Below are positions 8,738-14,077 of a stretch of DNA of 14,381 bases, piece by piece. Below the pieces are notes generated by a model. That model was not told the origin of the DNA. It worked only from the letters and a program-made list of their open reading frames with translations, and made no database searches. The stretch lies in assembly GCA_900543845.1 (NCBI GenBank), contig UQTD01000053.1, positions 1 through 14,381 on the forward strand, read 5' to 3'. A program made the translations under genes and the position numbers. Numbering within the stretch: the stretch's first letter is position 1; every line of letters begins with the position of its first letter. The stretch is from an uncultured Collinsella sp. Lineage in GTDB: Bacteria; Actinomycetota; Coriobacteriia; Coriobacteriales; Coriobacteriaceae.

Positions 8738-9421
8738 ATGGACGCTGCGGCTTTGGACTTAACCCCTCGGGGTACGGCTTCGATTGAGGTGCTTGTAAAC
8801 GGGCCCATCCAGACCAACAGTTACGCCGTTATTTCGAGTGGCGAATGCTTGATTATCGATCCCGCTTGGGAAGGCGAAAGCCTCGTTGCGCACATCCGAG
8901 CCGAACACCCTGGCGTGTATGTGCTCGGTTCCGTCTGCACGCACGGTCATGCCGATCATGTTGGCGGTGTAGCCGGAGTTCGGGCCGCCGTTGGCGCTGA
9001 CGCCTTGTACGAGCTGTGTGTTAAGGATGCGGCTGTGCCGCATGCGAATATCGAGGAGCAGCGAGCGATGTGGGGCATCGAGACGCCCGATCCGGGCGAG
9101 CCGACGCGGCTGCTTGCCGAGGGGGATACCATTGAGCTAGGCGACATTTGCCTGCAGGTTATCGAGGTGCCCGGGCATACGCCGGGTGGCATTGTCTTGT
9201 TTGCTGCCACCGAGCAGGGGAACATTGCCTTTGTGGGCGACACGCTATTCCCGGGCAGCCACGGCCGCACCGATCTTTCTGGAGGAGATGAGGCGGCGAT
9301 TCTGCGCTCGCTCTCCAAGCTCGCCCGGCTTCTCCCGCCCGATACCGTTTGCCTAACCGGCCATGGCGATTCGACCACTGTGGCACGCGAGCTTATGCGG
9401 AACCCTTTCATGCAGATGTAG
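8738..9421 (+). CDS. Metallo-beta-lactamase-fold hydrolase (glyoxalase II-like)
   Basis: A 227-residue cytosolic MBL-fold protein. The metal-binding set is complete: THGHADH (68-74), His147 in GHTPGG, Asp168 in VGDTLF and His209 in TGHGDST. This pattern and length fit the YcbL/GloB-like group (hydroxyacylglutathione hydrolase-like thioesterases), but the C-terminal substrate domain of true glyoxalase II is missing, so the substrate is unknown. AGGAGGG (8724-8730) lies 7 nt before the ATG. It follows relA by 86 bp. Genes of this type often stand behind relA and dtd in Gram-positive bacteria; here dtd is absent. It may be read through from relA or have its own promoter; no convincing one was found. 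Confidence 0.9.
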   Translation: MDAAALDLTPRGTASIEVLVNGPIQTNSYAVISSGECLIIDPAWEGESLVAHIRAEHPGVYVLGSVCTHGHADHVGGVAGVRAAVGADALYELCVKDAAVPHANIEEQRAMWGIETPDPGEPTRLLAEGDTIELGDICLQVIEVPGHTPGGIVLFAATEQGNIAFVGDTLFPGSHGRTDLSGGDEAAILRSLSKLARLLPPDTVCLTGHGDSTTVARELMRNPFMQM

Positions 9422-9452
9422 CTTTGTAGTCAGCTTCTGAAGCACGAGAAGC

Positions 9453-9525
9453 GTCCAAACGTCAAGATATTTTCCCCAACGGGTCGATTCCGTAGGGCAA
9501 ACGGTCAAAAAAAGTCTGTTTGGAC
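9453..9525 (+). promoter_or_regulatory. Possible operator region upstream of fba
   Basis: GTCCAAAC (9453-9460) recurs as its inverse GTTTGGAC (9518-9525). Within it, CAAACGTCAA (from 9456) and CAAACGGTCAA (from 9498) look like direct half-sites. The group lies 45-120 bp upstream of the fba -10 box and could bind a regulator of glycolysis. The regulator is unknown, and chance is possible. Confidence 0.3.
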
Positions 9526-9566
9526 GATATTCGTGAACAAACGAACGTTTATGCTCGGATACGCCG

Positions 9567-9575
9567 TGGTAAAAT
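9567..9575 (+). promoter_or_regulatory. Extended -10 promoter of fba
   Basis: TGGTAAAAT is an extended -10 (TGn plus TAAAAT) 40 bp before the aldolase ATG. The -35 is poor (TTTATG at 9548-9553, 16-bp spacer), which an extended -10 can offset. Transcription would begin near 9582. Confidence 0.6.
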
Positions 9576-9615
9576 CACAGGCGTTATCGGAGCAACCTTA
9601 CAGGAGGTTTCTTTT

Positions 9616-10482
9616 ATGCTCGTCAACGCAGCAGACATGCTCAAGAAGGCCGAGGCCGGCAAGTACGGTCTCGGTGCCTTCAACACCAACAACCTCGAGT
9701 GGACCCTGGCTATTCTCCAGGCCGCCGAGGAGGCCAAGTCTCCGCTGATCCTTCAGTGCACCGCTGGTGCCGCTAAGTGGATGGGCGGTTTCAAGGTCTG
9801 CGCCGACATGGTCAAGGCTGCCGTCGAGGCCACGGGCGTTACCGTTCCCGTCGCCCTTCACCTCGATCACGGTTCTTACGAGGACTGCTTCAAGTGCATC
9901 GAGGCCGGCTTCACGTCCATCATGTATGACGGCTCTCACGAGGAGACCTTCCAGCTTAACCTCGACCGCACCAAGGAGCTCGTTGAGCTTGCCCACTCCA
10001 AGGGCATGTCCATCGAGGCCGAGGTCGGCGGCATCGGCGGCACCGAGGACGGCGTGACCTCCAGCGGCGAGCTCGCTGATCCTGCTGAGTGCAAGCAGAT
10101 CGCTGACCTGGGCGTCGACTTCCTCGCCTGCGGCATCGGCAACATCCACGGCGTGTACCCTGCCGACTGGGCTGGCCTTTCCTTCGAGCGCCTGGGCGAG
10201 ATCAAGGCTCAGACCGGTGACCTGCCCCTCGTTCTGCACGGTGGCACCGGCATCCCCGAGGATCAGATCAAGAAGGCCATCTCCCTGGGCATCTCCAAGA
10301 TCAACGTCAACACCGACCTGCAGCTCGTCTTCGCCAAGGGTGTCCGCGAGTACATCGAGGCTGGCAAGGATCAGCAGGGCAAGGGCTTCGACCCCCGCAA
10401 GCTCCTCAAGCCTGGTCGCGACAACATCGTTGCTCGCACCAAGGAGCTCATGGAGGAGTTTGGCTCCGTCAACAAGGCGTAA
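9616..10482 (+). CDS. fba: Class II fructose-1,6-bisphosphate aldolase
   Basis: A 288-residue zinc-dependent aldolase of the Fba/GatY/KbaY family that cleaves fructose-1,6-bisphosphate to dihydroxyacetone phosphate and glyceraldehyde-3-phosphate in glycolysis. Visible signatures are GAFNTNN (20-26), HLDHGS (82-87, with catalytic Asp84 and zinc ligand His85), YDGSHE (104-109), GIGNIHG (173-179, His178), LHGGTG (207-212, His208) and NVNTD (230-234). ATG 9616 follows AGGAGG (9602-9607); upstream in-frame codons would add 32 residues unlike the family. Codons are almost all C- or G-ending, typical of a very highly expressed gene and stricter than its neighbours. Tagatose-bisphosphate aldolase is possible in this family, but the isolated, strongly expressed context favours glycolysis. 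It is monocistronic, bounded by its own promoter and a strong downstream palindrome. Confidence 0.92.
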   Translation: MLVNAADMLKKAEAGKYGLGAFNTNNLEWTLAILQAAEEAKSPLILQCTAGAAKWMGGFKVCADMVKAAVEATGVTVPVALHLDHGSYEDCFKCIEAGFTSIMYDGSHEETFQLNLDRTKELVELAHSKGMSIEAEVGGIGGTEDGVTSSGELADPAECKQIADLGVDFLACGIGNIHGVYPADWAGLSFERLGEIKAQTGDLPLVLHGGTGIPEDQIKKAISLGISKINVNTDLQLVFAKGVREYIEAGKDQQGKGFDPRKLLKPGRDNIVARTKELMEEFGSVNKA

Positions 10483-10504
10483 GTAGCGGTTTAACTTTCC
10501 CGCC

Positions 10505-10598
10505 GGAGGCCCCGTTTCCCCTACGCTGTTTCCCTCGCGCTCACCTGGCTTCGCCAGAAGTCGCGCGACGGAATCAGCTCCGGGGAAACGGGGCCTCC
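10505..10598 (+). terminator. 94-bp near-perfect palindrome, probable fba terminator
   Basis: The outer arms GGAGGCCCCGTTTCCCC (10505-10521) and 10582-10598 are perfectly complementary over 17 bp. Inner arms 10525-10540 and 10563-10578 pair at 14 of 16 positions. The tip holds CTGGC-TTC-GCCAG (10545-10557). TTTGTT follows. This is far longer than an ordinary terminator hairpin and may be a palindromic element that came to serve as one; it would stop or protect fba mRNA. Confidence 0.7.
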
Positions 10599-10724
10599 TT
10601 TGTTAACTCGCTACAGGGTTACTGGGCTGAATAATTTGCCCTGGCTTCGCCAGAAGTCGCGCCAAGGAAACAGTTCCGGGGGACGGGGCTTCCTTCGTTT
10701 AACGCCGCAGGGTTACTGGGCTGA
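10544..10724 (+). repeat. Imperfect tandem repeat, two copies of about 86 bp
   Basis: Copy 1 is 10544-10630 and copy 2 is 10640-10724, a period of 96 bp. Both begin CCTGGCTTCGCCAGAAGTCG and end CAGGGTTACTGGGCTGA, with a diverged middle. The unit is the right half of the long palindrome plus its tail, so copy 2 lacks the left arm. The 347-bp region 10483-10829 holds only this, a weak hairpin followed by a T-run near 10758-10782, and the next promoter. Confidence 0.75.
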
Positions 10725-10766
10725 TTTCATTTTTGCTACCGTTCAGCAGCGTTGATGGCTCCCTTG

Positions 10767-10795
10767 TTGGGGCTTTCTTTTTATCTCGCTACAAT
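10767..10795 (+). promoter_or_regulatory. Candidate promoter of the transglutaminase-like gene
   Basis: TTGGGG (10767-10772) and TACAAT (10790-10795) are 17 bp apart, 34 bp before the preferred ATG. This placement argues that translation starts at 10830 and not at the TTG/ATG codons at 10752-10757, which would lie upstream of the transcript. Confidence 0.45.
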
Positions 10796-10829
10796 GGGCT
10801 TCAAGCGTTCTAGTGACTTGGAGTTTGGT

Positions 10830-12263
10830 ATGGCTGTTATTGATGTGCTGCCTTCGGATGGGAAGGTTATTGACGAAGGTCCTGTTGGTTGCTCTGTTGA
10901 TGTTTGTTGTGATGATTTTCGTCATCTCGATATTGGTCTGCCGCCCGAGATTCTTCGTCTTAAGGATGCCGGGTATTTGACGCAGGCTGTTGCTGCCTGC
11001 GATCGCTTTTTGGAGCAGAACCCTGAGCCTTCGCTGGCCGCTTGTGTCCGTGCCGAGCGGTATCGCATGCTCGAGACGCCGCTTCATTTTTCGGTGTCGC
11101 GCGATCAGGCTAATGCAACGATTCGCGAGGAGTGGCCAGAGTTTACCGAAGAGCAATTTGACGACTTGATTAATCGCAAGCGTATTGACTGGCGCTTTAT
11201 CGATGGCGAGCTGTTCGTTCTCGACAACTTCCTCGATTCGCTTCGCGTGTACCCCAAGGAGGTTCCGGGCCTGCGTCCCGATTCTACGGACGGCATCGCG
11301 CTGCGTAACCAGATGCTCAGGGAGATGGAGTCGCAAAACGGGTTGACTCGCGTCATCACGCTTAAGGCATCCGTGTCTGTCCCTGGGGCTCTGGAGGGAG
11401 AGGCTGTTCGCGCGTGGCTACCCGTTGCTGCCGCCTGTCGTCAACAGTCTCATATCGAGGTTCTCGATATGACGTCGGAGGGTACCGTTGCCTCTGAAAA
11501 CGTTTCGGCTCGTACTGCCTCTTGGACATCTTCGACTGAACATTCATTCTCGGTGACCTATCGCTATCACATCGATGCAGCCTATTGCGATATCTATGGT
11601 GGCGCGCTCCCATCGCATACGTGCATGGACACGCCGCTGTCCGAGGACACCTCCGAGGACCGTCCGCACATTGCGTTTACGCCGTACCTGCGACAGTTGA
11701 CGGAGCGTGTTGTTGACGGGCTCGAGGATCCGCTCGATCGCGCTCGTGCTATCTATGATTACCTGACACAGCATATCGACTATCGCTATCAGCCACCGTA
11801 CCTGCTTTTGGGATCTATTGCCGACGACTGTGCGCATTCTTTACGCGGCGATTGCGGCGTTATGGCGCTCACGTTTATCACCATGTGCCGCATCGCGGGC
11901 GTGCCTGCCCGTTGGCAGAGCGGCCTGTATGTTGCTCCCGATTCGGTGGGGCCGCACGATTGGGCTGAGTTCTATACGCCACAGACCGGTTGGCTTAACG
12001 CCGACGTATCGTTCGGTTCCTCGGCGCGCAGGATGGGGGAGGAGTGGCGTCGCCAGCACTACTTTGGCAACCTCGACCCGTGGCGTATGGTGGCCAACAA
12101 TCGATTCCAGGCTGAATTTGTGCCTGCTTTCGATGGCATGCGCGAGGATCCCTATGACAACCAGATGGGCGAGGCCTCGGTTGATGGGCGTGGATGTCGT
12201 AAGCGGGAGATGTTGCGCAAGGTTGAGCTTATCGAAATGCTCGAAGTTCCATTTTCGGACTAA
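10830..12263 (+). CDS. Transglutaminase-like protein of unknown role
   Basis: A 477-residue protein with a C-terminal transglutaminase-like (cysteine protease fold) core at about 295-400. The expected triad is visible: Cys342 in GDCGVMAL, His376 in PHDWAEFY and Asp392 in LNADVSFG. A peptidase, amidase or cross-linking reaction is possible. There is no signal peptide or membrane helix, so it appears cytosolic, unlike many secreted transglutaminase-like proteins. The N-terminal about 170 residues are not recognised; residues 175-250 resemble a beta-rich domain that often precedes this core. ATG 10830 is chosen because GGAG (10820-10823) stands before it and a promoter lies just upstream; an earlier start would add 26 residues. 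The first 150 bases are T-rich and use codons rare in fba, which suggests weak expression. It stands alone between the fba palindrome and tRNA-Leu. Confidence 0.75.
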   Translation: MAVIDVLPSDGKVIDEGPVGCSVDVCCDDFRHLDIGLPPEILRLKDAGYLTQAVAACDRFLEQNPEPSLAACVRAERYRMLETPLHFSVSRDQANATIREEWPEFTEEQFDDLINRKRIDWRFIDGELFVLDNFLDSLRVYPKEVPGLRPDSTDGIALRNQMLREMESQNGLTRVITLKASVSVPGALEGEAVRAWLPVAAACRQQSHIEVLDMTSEGTVASENVSARTASWTSSTEHSFSVTYRYHIDAAYCDIYGGALPSHTCMDTPLSEDTSEDRPHIAFTPYLRQLTERVVDGLEDPLDRARAIYDYLTQHIDYRYQPPYLLLGSIADDCAHSLRGDCGVMALTFITMCRIAGVPARWQSGLYVAPDSVGPHDWAEFYTPQTGWLNADVSFGSSARRMGEEWRRQHYFGNLDPWRMVANNRFQAEFVPAFDGMREDPYDNQMGEASVDGRGCRKREMLRKVELIEMLEVPFSD

Positions 12264-12277
12264 TCAACAGAAAGCTG

Positions 12278-12286
12278 TGATAAACT
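12278..12286 (+). promoter_or_regulatory. Extended -10 promoter of tRNA-Leu
   Basis: TGATAAACT (TGn plus TAAACT) lies 16 bp before the first tRNA base, a normal distance for a tRNA promoter. No clear -35 is seen in the end of the preceding gene. Confidence 0.5.
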
Positions 12287-12302
12287 AACTCACGCATTAC
12301 GT

Positions 12303-12389
12303 GCCCGAGTGGCGGAATTGGCAGACGCAGTGGACTCAAAATCCACCGTTGGCAACAACGTGCGAGTTCGAGTCTCGCCTCGGGCACCA
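12303..12389 (+). tRNA. tRNA-Leu (anticodon CAA)
   Basis: A complete class II tRNA. The acceptor stem GCCCGAG pairs with CTCGGGC (12379-12385), followed by discriminator A and an encoded CCA (12387-12389). The anticodon stem GTGGA/TCCAC encloses CTCAAAA, giving anticodon CAA at 12337-12339, which reads UUG. A long variable arm (CGTTGGCAACAACG) and T-arm GCGAG-TTCGAGT-CTCGC are as expected for leucine. It has its own promoter and a terminator 20 bp downstream. Confidence 0.97.
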
Positions 12390-12397
12390 TACATGCA
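12367..12397 (+). repeat. Direct repeat, copy 1 (tRNA-Leu 3' end)
   Basis: A 31-bp block running from the T-loop through CCA into the downstream flank. It is repeated without mismatch at 12551-12581. Similarity continues, less exactly, through the terminators that follow both copies. Confidence 0.9.
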
Positions 12398-12408
12398 AGT
12401 GAGCGTTC

Positions 12409-12431
12409 AAGGGGGTCAAGGCCCCCTTTTT
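12409..12431 (+). terminator. Terminator of tRNA-Leu
   Basis: AAGGGGG and CCCCCTT around TCAAGG, followed by a T-run. This is a clear intrinsic terminator 20 bp behind the tRNA. Confidence 0.85.
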
Positions 12432-12466
12432 CGTGCCGAACTCGCGTGAGCGCGCGGAGCGTCAAG

Positions 12467-12542
12467 CAAACAGGCCAGCGGCCTGTTTGTAGCGGAGCGT
12501 GGCGAGGGCGCCATGCGCCCGAAGCCCGGGGCTTCGCGAAGC
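12467..12542 (+). repeat. Cluster of perfect hairpins in the tRNA repeat spacer
   Basis: Four perfect palindromic units follow one another: CAAACAGGCC/GGCCTGTTTG with a 3-nt loop (12467-12489); GGGCGC-CAT-GCGCCC (12506-12520); GAAGCC-CGG-GGCTTC (12521-12535); and the palindrome GCTTCGCGAAGC (12531-12542), the last two overlapping. No coding sense was found. Such GC-rich hairpin clusters resemble dispersed intergenic repeats. Confidence 0.7.
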
Positions 12543-12550
12543 GAAGGCCC

Positions 12551-12581
12551 TTCGAGTCTCGCCTCGGGCACCATACATGCA
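12551..12581 (+). repeat. Direct repeat, copy 2 (orphan tRNA-Leu 3' end)
   Basis: An exact 31-bp copy of the tRNA-Leu 3' end including CCA, 184 bp downstream of the original. There is no tRNA 5' half in front of it, so it cannot be a functional tRNA. It may be an att-like scar or a remnant of a duplicated tRNA gene. Confidence 0.85.
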
Positions 12582-12591
12582 CCTGCGCTTC

Positions 12592-12614
12592 AAGGGGGGT
12601 CAAGGCCCCTTTTT
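12592..12614 (+). terminator. Second copy of the tRNA terminator
   Basis: AAGGGG and CCCCTT around an 8-nt loop, followed by a T-run. It closely matches the terminator at 12409-12431 and is part of the same duplication. It would shield the infC promoter from upstream transcription. Confidence 0.7.
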
Positions 12615-12644
12615 CGTGTACGTAATGTGATAGCGCGCGGTACG

Positions 12645-12653
12645 TGTTATTAT
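12645..12653 (+). promoter_or_regulatory. Extended -10 promoter of infC-rpmI-rplT
   Basis: TGTTATTAT is an extended -10 (TGn plus TATTAT). The -35 is weak. Transcription would begin near 12660 and give a leader of about 175 nt before the infC start. Confidence 0.55.
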
Positions 12654-12660
12654 TCGCAAG

Positions 12661-12820
12661 GCGTTGTTCCCGCAATGCCCTAAAGAGGAACCCGAGGGTT
12701 CCCACCTTTTGGCGCCAATGAGCAGCTGACTGGTCATACAACTTAGATTCCCTTCCTCATACCGAGGATGTCTATGTGTACGACCTGGTTGCAAAGAAGC
12801 GCCGGGTTATTTTTTTATGA
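12661..12820 (+). promoter_or_regulatory. Leader/attenuator of the infC-rpmI-rplT operon (L20 leader-like)
   Basis: Two mutually exclusive folds can be drawn. Locally, GGAACC-CGAG-GGTTCC (12687-12702) makes a tight hairpin. Long-range, AACCC (12689-12693) pairs with GGGTT (12804-12808) and GGCGC (12711-12715) with GCGCC (12799-12803), nested, directly followed by seven T (12810-12816). The second fold is an intrinsic terminator just before infC. In Firmicutes this operon is autoregulated by L20 binding such a leader; the same control is inferred here from position and pairing. A further hairpin TCCTC/GAGGA (12754-12768) lies in the loop. Confidence 0.65.
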
Positions 12821-12835
12821 ATGGAGGTAGGGAAA

Positions 12836-13390
12836 ATAGCTAAGTCTGATGACACCCGCATCAACGACGAGATCACTGCATCTTCGTGCCGTTTGATTGG
12901 CGTCGATGGCTCTCAGCTCGGCCTGTTCGCCATCCGCGATGCCCAGCGCGTCGCTGACGATCAGGGTCTCGACCTGGTCGAGATCGCTCCCAACGCGGAG
13001 CCGCCGGTCTGCAAGGTCATGGACTACGGTAAGTTCAAGTACCAGCAGGCCATGAAGGCCAAGGCCGCTCGTAAGAACCAGTCCAAGGTCGAGGTCAAGG
13101 AAATGAAGTTCCGACCCAAGATCGACGTTGGCGACTACGAGACCAAGAAGGGCCACGTTCTGCGTTTCCTCAAGAAGGGCGCACGCGTTAAGATCACCAT
13201 CATGTTCCGCGGCCGTGAGATGGCTCACCCGGAGCAGGGTCTTAACGTTCTCGAGCGTCTCGCCGAGGACCTCAAGCCTTACGCTACGGTCGAGTCCAAG
13301 CCTAAGATGGAAGGCCGTAACATGCTTATGCTGCTCGCCCCGATTAAGGGCGCCTTCGATGAGGATAAAGCGGCAAGCGATACCAAGTAA
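12836..13390 (+). CDS. infC: Translation initiation factor IF-3
   Basis: A 184-residue IF-3, which binds the 30S subunit, blocks early 50S joining and checks start codon and initiator tRNA. Typical N-domain motifs are RINDEI (8-13), GLFAIRDAQ, LDLVEIAPNAEPPVCKVMDY and GKFKYQQ, followed by a lysine-rich linker, then KEMKFRPKID and the C-domain with VKITIMFRGREMAHPEQG. The start is taken as ATA at 12836. GGAGG (12823-12827) lies 8 nt before it, and the resulting N-terminus (fMet-Ala-Lys-Ser) fits the family. The ATG at 12821 overlaps this Shine-Dalgarno and has none of its own. Rare start codons on infC allow feedback control, because IF-3 rejects them. First gene of the operon, behind an attenuator-like leader. 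Confidence 0.96.
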   Translation: MAKSDDTRINDEITASSCRLIGVDGSQLGLFAIRDAQRVADDQGLDLVEIAPNAEPPVCKVMDYGKFKYQQAMKAKAARKNQSKVEVKEMKFRPKIDVGDYETKKGHVLRFLKKGARVKITIMFRGREMAHPEQGLNVLERLAEDLKPYATVESKPKMEGRNMLMLLAPIKGAFDEDKAASDTK

Positions 13391-13422
13391 CTAGTGTTCT
13401 GTAACCGATTAAGGAGTATTTC

Positions 13423-13614
13423 ATGCCTAAGATGAAGTCCCACAGCGGCACCAAGAAGCGTTTCCGCAAGACTGGTACCGGCAAGCTTATGCGCGCCAAG
13501 GCTTTTAAGAGCCACATCCTGAGCAAGAAGTCCACCAAGCGTAAGCGTGGCTTCCGTCAGGAGACCGAGATCGCCGCTGCCGACCGCAAGGTCATCAAGT
13601 CGCGTCTCGCCTAA
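13423..13614 (+). CDS. rpmI: 50S ribosomal protein L35 (bL35)
   Basis: A 63-residue, very basic protein with the usual bL35 features: MPKMKSHSGTKKRF at the start, KRKRGFRQ in the middle and the expected length. It binds 23S rRNA in the large subunit. AAGGAG (13411-13416) lies 6 nt before the ATG. It stands 32 bp after infC and 46 bp before rplT, the standard order, with no terminator between the genes. Confidence 0.97.
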   Translation: MPKMKSHSGTKKRFRKTGTGKLMRAKAFKSHILSKKSTKRKRGFRQETEIAAADRKVIKSRLA

Positions 13615-13660
13615 GTTCGCGTTCCCGTTTTTCGTTTTACCGTCTAGGAGTTGATAGAAC

Positions 13661-14020
13661 ATGGCACGTATTAAGCGCGCTGTTGCCGCCAAGAAGAAGC
13701 GCCGTACCGTTATGCACCGTGCGAAGGGTTACTACGGTGCCGCTTCGCGTACTTACAAGCATGCTAAAGAGCAGGTCCAGCACTCCCTGCAGTATCAGTA
13801 TCGTGATCGCCGCAACAAGAAGCGCGAGATCCGCTCTCTCTGGATCACCCGTATCAACGCTGCTGCTCGCCTGAACGACATCTCTTACTCTCAGTTCATG
13901 CACGGCCTGAAGGTTGCCGGCATCGAGCTCGACCGTAAGGTCCTGGCTCAGATGGCTTACGAGGACATCGAGTCCTTCAACGAGCTGGCTGCCATTGCCA
14001 AGAAGGCTCTCGAGGCCTAA
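13661..14020 (+). CDS. rplT: 50S ribosomal protein L20 (bL20)
   Basis: A 119-residue bL20 with the basic N-terminal extension (MARIKRAVAAKKKRR), AKGYYGAASRTYKHA, RDRRNKKREIRSLWITRINAAAR and a C-terminal globular domain ending LAAIAKKALEA. It is an early 23S rRNA-binding assembly protein and, in Firmicutes and E. coli, represses its own operon. The leader before infC is the probable target here. TAGGAG (13645-13650) precedes the ATG. Last gene of the operon, closed by a strong terminator. Confidence 0.97.
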   Translation: MARIKRAVAAKKKRRTVMHRAKGYYGAASRTYKHAKEQVQHSLQYQYRDRRNKKREIRSLWITRINAAARLNDISYSQFMHGLKVAGIELDRKVLAQMAYEDIESFNELAAIAKKALEA

Positions 14021-14040
14021 TAGATTCTGTTGAATCACTA

Positions 14041-14077
14041 GGGGAGTGTCGCACCGTGCGCGGCACTCCCTCTTTTT
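14041..14077 (+). terminator. Terminator of the infC-rpmI-rplT operon
   Basis: GGGAGTG (14042-14048) pairs with CACTCCC (14064-14070), extended inward by TCGC/GCGG with one G-T pair, and CTTTTT follows. This is a classical intrinsic terminator 20 bp after rplT. Confidence 0.9.

Noticed and set aside
9433..9452. GCTTCT/AGAAGC hairpin behind the metallo-hydrolase gene
   Set aside because: A 6-bp stem with no T-run following; not convincing as a terminator.
12229..12741. 170-codon - strand frame covering tRNA-Leu and its repeats
   Set aside because: It contains a phrase like MVPEARLELAR, a well-known artefact of translating the antisense of tRNA-Leu 3' ends.
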